Assembly (NCBI GenBank): GCA_963817905.1 | Contig: CAWFPS010000002.1 | Location: 682,001 to 746,000 of the forward strand | Direction: 5' to 3' | Source of the DNA: VRUE01 sp963817905 | GTDB lineage: Bacteria; Actinomycetota; Thermoleophilia; Solirubrobacterales; 70-9 | DNA length: 64,000 nucleotides | Shown here: positions 42,875 through 50,517 of the stretch, in pieces | Layout: every line of letters begins with the position of its first letter | Position numbering within the stretch: position 1 is the stretch's first letter | Translations under genes and position numbers: made by a program | The notes under the pieces: generated by a model | What the model saw: only the letters and a program-made list of their open reading frames with translations | What the model was told of the DNA's origin: nothing | The model's database searches: none

Positions 42875-43559
42875 GCTCTCCGGGCGGTCCCAGCGCCTCC
42901 CCGTCGAGCGAGCGCGCCGGCTCGACCCCCCGGACCGAGCCGACCAGGAAGACCTCGCTCGCGCGCAGGTCCGCCAGGGCCAGGCGCTCTTCGTGCACTT
43001 CGATCCCATTTCCGGCGGCGATCTCGATCACCTGAGCGCGAGCGATCGAGGGCAGGATGCGGCCGTCGCTGGGCGGCGTCGCCAGGCGGCCCTCACGGAT
43101 CGCGAAGACGCTTGCCCGCGAAGCCTCCAGCACCGAGCCGTCCCCGTCGAGGAGCAGCGGCAGCACCTCGACGGGAGCCGCCGCGGCGGCGCGATCGAGC
43201 AGGCGGCGGTCGGCCCACTTGTGATCGCCGAGTCCGCCGGTGACGACGAAGCTGCGCAACCCGGCCCCCCCCTCGGGGCCGGGGAAGACGGACGCCGGGT
43301 CGATCTCGCTTGCCGCGATGCGCAGCTCCATCCCGCTGTCAGCTGGAACCACGGTGAGGCGCAGTTTGCCGAGCTCGATCTCGGTGGCGCGGTCGAGGAC
43401 CGCGCCACGCGCCTCCGAGGGCAGGGCGCCGGCGTAGAGCGTCGCCACGCTCGTCGCGAGCCGTTCGACGTGGGCGTCGAGCTCGACCGGCCGGCCGGCG
43501 AGGACCAGCATCGTCTCGAAGACGCCCTTGCTCGGGTCGGGGCGGAGGCTGACACGCAC
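42765..43559 (-). CDS. pabC: Class IV aminotransferase, probable aminodeoxychorismate lyase
   Basis: 264 aa PLP enzyme. Motifs: GVFETMLVLAGRPVELDAHV at the N-terminus, GDHKWADRRLLDR containing the Schiff-base Lys, and VLEASRASVFAIREGRLATP. It releases pyruvate from 4-amino-4-deoxychorismate to give p-aminobenzoate for folate. The neighbour pabB starts 18 bp away on the other strand, which favours this over a branched-chain aminotransferase. GTG start. Confidence 0.78.
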   Translation of the reverse strand: MRVSLRPDPSKGVFETMLVLAGRPVELDAHVERLATSVATLYAGALPSEARGAVLDRATEIELGKLRLTVVPADSGMELRIAASEIDPASVFPGPEGGAGLRSFVVTGGLGDHKWADRRLLDRAAAAAPVEVLPLLLDGDGSVLEASRASVFAIREGRLATPPSDGRILPSIARAQVIEIAAGNGIEVHEERLALADLRASEVFLVGSVRGVEPARSLDGEALGPPGELSGRLADGLRRRWSGMPVGEPVAAGAGGRPGGRPGR

Positions 43560-43577
43560 CGGGGATATCTTGACGCG

Positions 43578-45158
43578 ATGCCGGTCACGAGTCAGTCAGG
43601 GTCCTCGTCGGCCTCGGCGCGCCCGCAGCTCCTGGTCAAGCGAATCGACGCCCTGCCCGATCCTGAGCGCGCCTTCGTCCATATATATGGGGGCAGCGAG
43701 AACGCCTTTTGGCTCGACAGCAGCGCCGGAGGCGAGCGCGGCCGCTTCAGCTTCATCGGCGACGCGGGCGGCCCGCTCGGTGCCGTCGTCACCTACGACG
43801 TGGACCGGGGCCGGTTGCGGGTGGAGAGCGGCGGCGGCATCGAGGAGCGCCGGGAATCGATCTTCGACCACCTCGCCGCCCTGTCGCGCTCAAGCGATCC
43901 ATCCGCCGCAATCGTGGAGCGCGACGACCTCCCCTTCGAGTTCGACTGCGGCCTGGTTGGCTACCTCGGCTACGAGTTGAAGGCTGAGTGCGGCGCGAGC
44001 AACGCCCACCGCTCACCGCTCCCCGACGCCGCCTTGATCCAGGCCGGCCGCCTAATCGCCTTCGACCACCAGCGGAGCCACACCTACCTCCTGGCCCTCG
44101 CCCCAACCCAATCCGAACTGCATCGACTTGTAGGTCCGGCGGGCGGAGAAGTTGATGCAGTTCGGTTGGTTGCCGAGTCTGAGCGGTGGATTGAGGAGAC
44201 GAGCCGGCGGCTCGTCTCGCTTCCGGCGCTTGCCGAGCCGCTTCCCGGTGTGGCCCAGGCGGAGTTGACGCTGCAACGCTCGCGCAGGCGCTACCGCGAG
44301 GACATCGAGGCCTGCAAGCGCTACCTGACCGCGGGGCACAGCTACGAGATCTGCCTCACCAACGAGGCCGCCGGGGAGACCGATGCCGATCCACTGGAGC
44401 TCTATCGGGCCCTGCGCCGTGCCAATCCGGCGCCGTTCGCCGCCTACCTCCGCTTCGGCGATCGAGCGGTGCTGAGCTCCTCTCCCGAGCGCTTTCTCTC
44501 CGTCGATCGCGAGGGCCGCGCCGAAGCCCGCCCGATCAAGGGGACGAGCCGCCGTGGAGATTCGCCCGCCGAGGACGCTCGCCTCGCGGCGGCATTGCGC
44601 TGCGGCGAGAAGTCCCGGGCCGAGAACGTGACGATCGTCGACCTGCTGCGCAACGACCTTGGCCGGGTCTGTCGGCTCGGCAGCGTCGAGGTGCCGGAGC
44701 TGATGGGGGTCGAGACCTACGAGACCGTGCACCAGCTTGTCTCCAGCGTGCGCGGGCGCTTGCGCGCGGGGGTGAGTGCTGCCGAGGCTGTCCGCGCCTG
44801 CTTCCCGCCCGGCTCGATGACCGGGGCGCCGAAGCTGCGCACGATGGAGATCCTCGACCAGCTCGAGGGCGAGGCGCGCGGGGTTTATTCCGGGGCGATC
44901 GGTTGGTTCGGGCAAAGCGGCGCCTGCGACCTCTCGGTCGCGATCCGCACCATCGTCCTCGACCGCGGCCGGGCGACGATCGGGGCCGGCGGCGCGATCG
45001 TCGTCGATTCCGACCCGGAGGAGGAGATCGCCGAGATGCTGCTCAAGGCCACCGCCCCGGCCGCCGCACTCGGCTCCGGCACGTCGATATCCTTCGACCC
45101 CGCAGCCGCGCCGGAGCCGTTCCGGCGCCGCCCACTGTCCCCGACACCGACGAGCTAG
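43578..45158 (+). CDS. pabB: Aminodeoxychorismate synthase component I, carrying a palindromic repeat in frame
   Basis: 526 aa. The chorismate-binding domain is intact: SSSPERFLSVDREG, PIKGTSRRG (Lys here favours PabB over TrpE), IVDLLRNDLGRVC, GSMTGAPKLRTMEI, and GAIGWFGQSGACDLSVAIRT. It makes 4-amino-4-deoxychorismate from chorismate and glutamine-derived ammonia. At residues ~176-198 (TQSELHRLVGPAGGEVDAVRL) the DNA is a palindromic element also found at 9241, here read through without loss of frame, between the N-domain and the catalytic domain. Divergent from pabC; mcd begins 5 bp after its stop. Confidence 0.9.
   Translation: MPVTSQSGSSSASARPQLLVKRIDALPDPERAFVHIYGGSENAFWLDSSAGGERGRFSFIGDAGGPLGAVVTYDVDRGRLRVESGGGIEERRESIFDHLAALSRSSDPSAAIVERDDLPFEFDCGLVGYLGYELKAECGASNAHRSPLPDAALIQAGRLIAFDHQRSHTYLLALAPTQSELHRLVGPAGGEVDAVRLVAESERWIEETSRRLVSLPALAEPLPGVAQAELTLQRSRRRYREDIEACKRYLTAGHSYEICLTNEAAGETDADPLELYRALRRANPAPFAAYLRFGDRAVLSSSPERFLSVDREGRAEARPIKGTSRRGDSPAEDARLAAALRCGEKSRAENVTIVDLLRNDLGRVCRLGSVEVPELMGVETYETVHQLVSSVRGRLRAGVSAAEAVRACFPPGSMTGAPKLRTMEILDQLEGEARGVYSGAIGWFGQSGACDLSVAIRTIVLDRGRATIGAGGAIVVDSDPEEEIAEMLLKATAPAAALGSGTSISFDPAAAPEPFRRRPLSPTPTS
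44104..44171. repeat. Palindromic element inside pabB
   Basis: CCGAACTGCATCGACTT (44113-44129) faces AAGTTGATGCAGTTCGG (44149-44165), one mismatch, with the outer bases AACCCA and TGGTT extending the arms; loop ~19 nt. The CCGAACTGCATC arm is shared with the intergenic element at 9241-9290. The length and loop preserve the pabB reading frame. Confidence 0.8.
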
Positions 45159-45163
45159 GAGCC

Positions 45164-46378
45164 ATGGCCGTAGACACCGCCGCTTACCGCGAGCAGACCG
45201 ACGAGCAGCAGGCGATCACCGAAATGGTGCGCCAGTTCGCCGACGAGCAGATCATCCCCAACGCCGAGCACTACGACCACGAGGACTCCTTCCCGGAGCC
45301 GATCGTCGAGCAGATGAAGGAGCTCGGGCTCTTCGGCGCGACGATCCCCGAGGAGTACGGCGGCATGGGGCTCGACCTGACCACCTACGCGATGATCGTC
45401 GAAGAGCTCTCGCGCGGCTGGATCTCGATCTCCGGCGTCGTCAACACCCACTTCATCGGCGCCTACCTCTTGATGAAGTTCGGCACCGACGAGCAGAAGG
45501 ACTACTTCCTGCCGAAGATGGCGACCGGTGAGCTGCGCGCCGCCTTCTCGCTTTCGGAGCCCGAGGTCGGCTCCGACGTCCAGGGCATCAAGGCCACCGC
45601 CAAGAAGGGCGATGACGGCAAGTGGGAGCTCAACGGCCAGAAGATGTGGGTCACCAACGGCCTCGGCTCCTCCGTCGTCTTCGTGCTGATGAAGACCGAC
45701 CCGCAGGCCGAGCCGGCCTACAAGGGGATGACCTGCTTCATCACCGAGAAGGAGCCCTGGAAGGAAGTCAACGAGGGCGAGTACGCCGGCCTGACGATCC
45801 CGCCCAAGATCAAGAAGATGGGCTACAAGGGGGTCGAGTCGACCGAGCTGGTCTACGACGGCTACCGCTGCCCGCCCGAGCGTGTGCTCGGCGGCGAGGA
45901 GGGGGGAGTCGGCGAGGGCTTCGTGCAGATGATGGACGCCCTTGAGGTCGGCCGCGTCAACGTCGCCGCCCGCGGCGTCGGCATCGCCCAGCGCGCGCTC
46001 GAGCTGGCCCTGCGCTACAGCCAGGAGCGCAAGACCTTCGGCAAGCCGATCGCCCAGCACCAGGCGATCCAGTTCAAGCTCGCCGACATGGCGACCAAGG
46101 TCGAGGCCGCCCGCCTCGTCACCCGCAAGGCGGCGCGGATGAAGGACGCCGGCGAGCGCTCCGACCTCGAGGCCGGGATGGCGAAGCTGCTCGCCTCGGA
46201 GACCGGCAAGGAGTGCGTCGAGGAGTGCTTCCGCATCCACGGCGGCTACGGCTACTCGAAGGAGTACGAGATCGAGCGCCTCTACCGCGACGCGCCGCTG
46301 CTGCTGATTGGCGAGGGGACCTCGGAGATCCAGCGCATGGTTATCGGCAAGAAGCTCTTGCAAAGGAACAAGATCTAA
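45164..46378 (+). CDS. mcd: Acyl-CoA dehydrogenase, probable (2S)-methylsuccinyl-CoA dehydrogenase
   Basis: 404 aa FAD acyl-CoA dehydrogenase: AAFSLSEPEVGSDVQGIKAT, KMWVTNG, SQERKTFGKPIAQHQAIQ, CFRIHGGYGYSKEYEIERLY, and the catalytic Glu of GEGTSEIQR near residue 384. In the ethylmalonyl-CoA pathway it oxidises methylsuccinyl-CoA to mesaconyl-CoA. The specific substrate is inferred from company (ccr, ecm, mch, mcl within 19 kb) and from memory of similar Streptomyces proteins; a short-chain acyl-CoA dehydrogenase is the alternative. Rhodobacter Mcd is longer (~550 aa). The gene is 5 bp after pabB. Confidence 0.72.
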   Translation: MAVDTAAYREQTDEQQAITEMVRQFADEQIIPNAEHYDHEDSFPEPIVEQMKELGLFGATIPEEYGGMGLDLTTYAMIVEELSRGWISISGVVNTHFIGAYLLMKFGTDEQKDYFLPKMATGELRAAFSLSEPEVGSDVQGIKATAKKGDDGKWELNGQKMWVTNGLGSSVVFVLMKTDPQAEPAYKGMTCFITEKEPWKEVNEGEYAGLTIPPKIKKMGYKGVESTELVYDGYRCPPERVLGGEEGGVGEGFVQMMDALEVGRVNVAARGVGIAQRALELALRYSQERKTFGKPIAQHQAIQFKLADMATKVEAARLVTRKAARMKDAGERSDLEAGMAKLLASETGKECVEECFRIHGGYGYSKEYEIERLYRDAPLLLIGEGTSEIQRMVIGKKLLQRNKI

Positions 46379-46397
46379 GTGGAGGACCGCTAGCCCC

Positions 46398-46760
46398 ATG
46401 GCATCCACCCCGGACCTGATCAAACTCGCCGTCGAGCGCTTCCAGGCCGAGGTCCCTGCCCTGCAGAAGCTGAAATTGGTCTTCGGGCTCGAACTGAAGG
46501 CCAAACACGACATCCAGCTCTACCGGGTCGAGCTGCCCGGTCCAAAAATCAAGAAGGACCTCTCCCAGGACGAGCGGGTGCTGGTCCAGATCGACCGCCC
46601 GCAGTTCAACGAGCTGGCCGAGAACGGCACCGTGAAGAGCTACCGCAAGGCCTATGAGACGGGCCACATCAAGGCGACCGGCGACTCCAACGTGAAGAAG
46701 CTGATCGCCCAGGTGGTCGAACGCCACGAGGAAAGAACGCGGCTCAAAAAGGCCCACTGA
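46398..46760 (+). CDS. SCP2-like sterol-carrier domain protein
   Basis: 120 aa from ATG 46398 with GGAGG 12 bases upstream. The sequence DERVLVQIDRPQFNELAENG followed by YETGHIKATGDSNVKKLIAQV is the SCP2 fold pattern: a small alpha/beta lipid- or acyl-CoA-binding domain. It lies 19 bp downstream of the acyl-CoA dehydrogenase, probably cotranscribed, so it may bind a CoA ester or lipid of that reaction. No signal peptide; cytoplasmic. Confidence 0.65.
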   Translation: MASTPDLIKLAVERFQAEVPALQKLKLVFGLELKAKHDIQLYRVELPGPKIKKDLSQDERVLVQIDRPQFNELAENGTVKSYRKAYETGHIKATGDSNVKKLIAQVVERHEERTRLKKAH

Positions 46761-46770
46761 GGGCGCGGGC

Positions 46771-48018
46771 CTACAGGCGGACTACGTTCTCGGCGGCGAA
46801 ATCCCGGGTGACGCCGCGGAAGTCAAAGAGGACCGGCGCCACCTGGGCAGCCTGTTCGTAGTCGAGGCTCGGGTGCGCGGTGACGACTGCGGCCAGGTCA
46901 CAGGATGCGAGAGCCTCGTCGAGCGCGACCGAGCTGAGCCCGAGCTCGGGCAGCTCGGGGACGTGGGGGTCGTGGTAGGAGATCTTGCCGCCGAGGTCGC
47001 CGAGCAGAGAGGCGATCTTCAGCGCCGGAGATTCGCGCGTGTCGCCGACCCCGGCCTTGTAGCTGACCCCGAGCAGGAGGATCTTCGAGCCCTTCACCGG
47101 CTTGCCGGCGTCGTTGAGCGCGCGCTCGATGCGTTCGGCGCAGAAGGCCGGCTGGGCCTGGTTCATTTTCCCGGCCAGCTCGATGAACTCGGGGTAGAAG
47201 TCGTGTTCGCGTGCCTTGAAGGCGAGGTAGAAGGGGTCGATCGGCAGGCAGTGCCCGCCCATGCCGGGACCGGGGTCAAAGCGCATGAAGCCGAAGGGCT
47301 TGGTCGAGGCGGCGTCGATCACCTCCCAGACGTCGATCTTGAGCCGGTCGCAGAGCTGGGCCAGCTCGTTGACGAAGGCGATGTTGACCGAGCGGAAGAT
47401 GTTCTCGAGCAGCTTCGAGAGCTCGGCCGTCTCGGGCGAGGAGAGGACGACGACCTCATCGCAGATCAGCGCGTAGAGCGCCCGCGCCCGCTCGGTGCAC
47501 GCCTCGGTCATCCCGCCGACCAGCTTCGGCGTGGTCTTGATCGTGTAGTCGGTCCGGCCCGGGTCGATCCGCTCCGGCGAGAAGGCGAGATGGCAGTCGC
47601 TCCCGGTCCTGAGGCCCGACTCCTCGAGGATCGGCGCCAGGCGCTCGCGGGTCGTGCCGGGGTAGGTGGTCGACTCGAGCACCACGAGCTGCCCTGCTTG
47701 GAGGACCTGCGAGAGCGCCTTTCCAGCGTCCAAGAGGTAGCTGAGATCGGGCTCGCGCGATCCGGTCAGCGGCGTCGGCACGCAGATGATCACCGCCTCG
47801 CATGAGCTCAGGTCGGAGTGGCGGGCGGTCGGCGCCAGTCGCTCGCCGAGCGGCGCCAGGGCGGCGCTGGGAATGTCCTCGATGTAGCTCTCGCCGCGCT
47901 CGAGGCTTGCGATCTTGCCCGGATCGGCGTCGAGGGCGACGACCTCGTGGCCGGCCTCGGCAAACGCAACCGCGAGCGGCAACCCGACGTAGCCGAGCCC
48001 GATGATCCCGATCTTCAT
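46771..48018 (-). CDS. UDP-sugar 6-dehydrogenase, WbpA/UDP-GlcNAc type
   Basis: 415 aa from ATG 48018 (MKIGIIGLGYVGLPLAVAFA; Rossmann glycine motif). Other motifs: VLESTTYPGTTRERL, FSPERIDPGRTDYTI, KLLENIFRSVNIAFVNEL, and the catalytic Cys in GPGMGGHCLPIDPFYL near residue 265. It oxidises a UDP-hexose or UDP-HexNAc to the uronate with two NAD. FSPERIDPGR and the HCLPIDPFYL form are closer to WbpA/TviB (UDP-GlcNAc) than to UDP-glucose dehydrogenases. It could supply a uronic acid to the surface polysaccharide. Confidence 0.88.
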   Translation of the reverse strand: MKIGIIGLGYVGLPLAVAFAEAGHEVVALDADPGKIASLERGESYIEDIPSAALAPLGERLAPTARHSDLSSCEAVIICVPTPLTGSREPDLSYLLDAGKALSQVLQAGQLVVLESTTYPGTTRERLAPILEESGLRTGSDCHLAFSPERIDPGRTDYTIKTTPKLVGGMTEACTERARALYALICDEVVVLSSPETAELSKLLENIFRSVNIAFVNELAQLCDRLKIDVWEVIDAASTKPFGFMRFDPGPGMGGHCLPIDPFYLAFKAREHDFYPEFIELAGKMNQAQPAFCAERIERALNDAGKPVKGSKILLLGVSYKAGVGDTRESPALKIASLLGDLGGKISYHDPHVPELPELGLSSVALDEALASCDLAAVVTAHPSLDYEQAAQVAPVLFDFRGVTRDFAAENVVRL

Positions 48019-48106
48019 CCGGCCGGAGTCTATTCTCGGCGCAGACGGCCCGAAGAGGCGGCCTGTAGCATGCCGCGCCGCCAACCCGACAGGAGAGAAA
48101 CCGAGA

Positions 48107-48622
48107 ATGAGCGAGCAGAGTTACGAGTTGACCACCGACCAGGCCGAGCGCGAGGCTTCCGGCGCGCACGCCTACGGCCGCTACCTGGAGGAGTTCGAGG
48201 TCGGCGCCGTCTACAAGCACTGGCCGGCCAAGACGGTGACCGAGTCCGACGACCATCTCTTCTGCCTGATCACGATGAATCACCATCCGCTGCACCTCAA
48301 CGACGTCTACGCGGCGGGGTCTCAGCAGGGCCAAAACGTCGTCGTCGGCCCGCTCGTCTACTCGCTCGCTCTCGGGATGTCGGTCTCCGACGTCTCCGGC
48401 AAGGCGATCGCCAACCTGGCGACCGAAGACCTCAGCCACCCCAACCCGGTCTTCCACGGCGACACCCTCTTCTGCGAGACCGAGGTGCTCGAAGTAAAGC
48501 CCTCCAAATCCAAGCCCGACCGCGGCGTGGTCAAGGTCCACACCCGCGTCCTAAACCAAGACGGCGTCCTGGTAGCCGAGTTCAAGCGCCTAGTCCTGGT
48601 CCCCCGCAAGACCCCGGCCTGA
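48107..48622 (+). CDS. mch: Mesaconyl-CoA hydratase (MaoC family, short type)
   Basis: 171 aa, AGGAGAG upstream of ATG 48107. Single hot-dog domain: YKHWPAKTVTESDDHLFCL, TMNHHPLHLND, NVVVGPLVYSLALGMSV, and FHGDTLFCETEVLEV. From memory this matches the short MaoC protein of the Streptomyces ccr cluster, not the ~340-residue two-domain Rhodobacter enzyme. Reaction: mesaconyl-CoA plus water to beta-methylmalyl-CoA. Divergent from the UDP-sugar dehydrogenase gene. Its stop codon lies in the left arm of the inverted repeat that follows. Confidence 0.85.
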   Translation: MSEQSYELTTDQAEREASGAHAYGRYLEEFEVGAVYKHWPAKTVTESDDHLFCLITMNHHPLHLNDVYAAGSQQGQNVVVGPLVYSLALGMSVSDVSGKAIANLATEDLSHPNPVFHGDTLFCETEVLEVKPSKSKPDRGVVKVHTRVLNQDGVLVAEFKRLVLVPRKTPA

Positions 48623-48720
48623 GGTCGGCTGACCGGCGCATACCGGCGTCCTCGGTCGCTCGCGTGCAGAGCACGCCACGCTCCCTGTGTCCTTGGTCTG
48701 CTTGGTCAGCCGACCTCAGG
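48618..48720. terminator. 17-bp perfect inverted repeat between convergent genes
   Basis: CCTGAGGTCGGCTGACC at 48618-48634 and its exact complement at 48704-48720. The arms abut both stop codons (mch TGA inside the left arm, the other gene's stop 3 bp beyond the right). The 69-nt loop holds an inner hairpin GCGTGC-AGA-GCACGC (about 48661-48675) and a repeated ACCGGCG. It could act as a two-way terminator. Confidence 0.65.
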
Positions 48721-48722
48721 TT

Positions 48723-49289
48723 CTAATGGGCCTCGTCGCTGGCGTGGGCGGGGGGGCGGGACTCCTCGGCGAGGGATGTGATCTCGAGGGGGCCGTGGGC
48801 GGCGGCCTCGAGCACGTCGGTGGCCTCTTCTGCCGAGCGGGCGTATAGCTCTACGAGCATGTGGACGATGACCTGGTCCTCGTCGTGCTTGTGGAAGCGG
48901 ACGTGGCTGAAGAACTCGCGCACGCCGGCGTCGCCGAAGGCGCCGTAGGTGAGGAACTCGGCGGCTTCGGGGCCGGCACAGGTCTCAACCCGGTCCTGGT
49001 CGACGCGGACGGTGCAGGAGGCGACCCAGGGGGTGCCGGCGACCATCCGTTCCCAGCGGTCCTCGATCGGGACGACGACGTTGTCCTGGAAGGTCAGGTG
49101 GGGCTGGTCGTGCATGCAGTCGACGCACTGGACCAGCGCCTCCTGGACCTCGTCGACTCCCTCGGCGAGGATGCCGCTGTCGGGATCGACCCGGCGGATC
49201 GCGTCGTAGTGGATCTGGATCTCGAGGTTCTGGGACCAGCAGCGGTAGCAGCGCAGCCAGGCAGAACGATCGCCGTTGAGGTCGCTCAT
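48723..49289 (-). CDS. Hypothetical protein with two CxxC pairs
   Basis: 188 aa. Near the N-terminus CYRCWSQN and, ~40 residues later, CVDCMHDQ: a likely zinc-binding pair of knuckles. The middle has VVVPIEDRWERMVAGTPWVA and the end is acidic and helical. No signal peptide or membrane segment. I do not recognise the family. It is convergent with mch and starts 5 bp before the lhgO stop region (same strand, 4 bp gap), so it may be cotranscribed with lhgO and fic. Confidence 0.7.
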   Translation of the reverse strand: MSDLNGDRSAWLRCYRCWSQNLEIQIHYDAIRRVDPDSGILAEGVDEVQEALVQCVDCMHDQPHLTFQDNVVVPIEDRWERMVAGTPWVASCTVRVDQDRVETCAGPEAAEFLTYGAFGDAGVREFFSHVRFHKHDEDQVIVHMLVELYARSAEEATDVLEAAAHGPLEITSLAEESRPPAHASDEAH

Positions 49290-49293
49290 GTTC

Positions 49294-50517
49294 CTATTGT
49301 CGCGCGTCGAGCCGATCGACGACCAGCCGGGCCAGGGCGAGGGAGGAAGTCGCGGCGGGAGAGGGCGCGTTGCGGAGGTGGATCGCGCGCTCGGTGCGGT
49401 GGATGACGAAATCGTCGATCAGGGTGCCGTCGCGGCCGAGTGCCTGGGCGCGGATGCCGGCCGGGCCGGCATCGACGCGAGTGCCGCGCAGGGCCGGGAC
49501 CATCCGGGCCGCCTCGGCGACGAAGGAGCGCCGGCTCGTCGCGTGGCGCAGCTCGCGCAGGGCGGCGCGGCGGTGGCGGGCGGCCATACGCCAGGTTCCC
49601 GGCCAGGCCAGCGTCTGGCCGAGGTCGCGCGGCCGCACCGTCGCCAGGCGGTAAGCGTCGCGGGCAGGGGCAAGCAGGGCGCTGGGGCCGACCAGGACGC
49701 GACCGTCGAGGCTGCGGGTCAGGTGGGCGCCGAGGAAGGGCAGCTCGGGGTCGGGAACCGGGTAGACGTTGGCCCGGATCAGCCCTGCCTCGGCCGGTCG
49801 CAGCTGGAGGTAGGCGCCGCGGAAGGGGACGATCCGCGGGTCGGCCGGAGCGCCGCATGCGACCGCCAGGCGGTCGGACCACAGGCCGGCGCAGAAGACA
49901 GCGGCGTCCGCCGTTGTCGTGCCCTGCGCGTGCTCGATCGAGATCCGGTTGGGCGGGTGCCCGATCCCGCTGACCCGAGCGTCGAAGTGGATCGTGCCGC
50001 CGGCACGGCGAACGTCCGCGGCATAGGACCCGGCGATGGCGACGAAGTCGACCACGCCGGTCTGGGGCGAGTGCAGCGCCGCGACCCCCGCCGCAGCGGG
50101 CTCGATATCGGCGATCTCGCCGGCCTCGACCCGCCGCAGGCCGGCGACCCCGTTCTCGCGCCCGCGACGTTCCAACTCGGCAAGACGTCCCAGCTCATCC
50201 TCGTCGACCGCGACCACGAGCTTGCCCGAGCGCTCGAGGGGAATGCCGCTCTCCTCGCAGTAGGCGTAGAGCCGGCGCGAGCCCTCGACGCAGAGCCGCG
50301 CCTTCAGCGAGCCGGGCTCGTAGTAGATGCCCGCGTGGACGACGCCGCTGGAGTGCCCGGTCTGGTGGCGGCCGATCCGGTCCGCGCCCTCGAGCACGCA
50401 GAGCCGCGCACCCGGCCGCCGGGCGAGCAGCTCGCGCGCGACCGCCAGGCCGACGATGCCGCCGCCGACGACGGCGACGTCGCACTCGCGCGGCGGTTGG
50501 GGGTCGGGAGTACTCAC
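49294..50517 (-). CDS. lhgO: L-2-hydroxyglutarate oxidase
   Basis: 407 aa from GTG 50517, which overlaps the fic stop (GTGA). FAD-binding DVAVVGGGIVGLAVARELL, then RHQTGHSSGVVHAGIYYEPG, the substrate-site block of LhgO/YgaF, and DGRVLVGPSALLAPARD near residue 290. It oxidises L-2-hydroxyglutarate to 2-oxoglutarate, passing electrons to the quinone pool, a repair/catabolic role. The frame continues upstream but only as a shadow of fic. Confidence 0.87.
   Translation of the reverse strand: MSTPDPQPPRECDVAVVGGGIVGLAVARELLARRPGARLCVLEGADRIGRHQTGHSSGVVHAGIYYEPGSLKARLCVEGSRRLYAYCEESGIPLERSGKLVVAVDEDELGRLAELERRGRENGVAGLRRVEAGEIADIEPAAAGVAALHSPQTGVVDFVAIAGSYAADVRRAGGTIHFDARVSGIGHPPNRISIEHAQGTTTADAAVFCAGLWSDRLAVACGAPADPRIVPFRGAYLQLRPAEAGLIRANVYPVPDPELPFLGAHLTRSLDGRVLVGPSALLAPARDAYRLATVRPRDLGQTLAWPGTWRMAARHRRAALRELRHATSRRSFVAEAARMVPALRGTRVDAGPAGIRAQALGRDGTLIDDFVIHRTERAIHLRNAPSPAATSSLALARLVVDRLDARQ

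Noticed and set aside
48107..48622. Reading mcl plus mch as part of the 3-hydroxypropionate bi-cycle
   Set aside because: Ccr and Ecm are in the window, and no malonyl-CoA reductase, propionyl-CoA synthase or CoA-transferase was seen.
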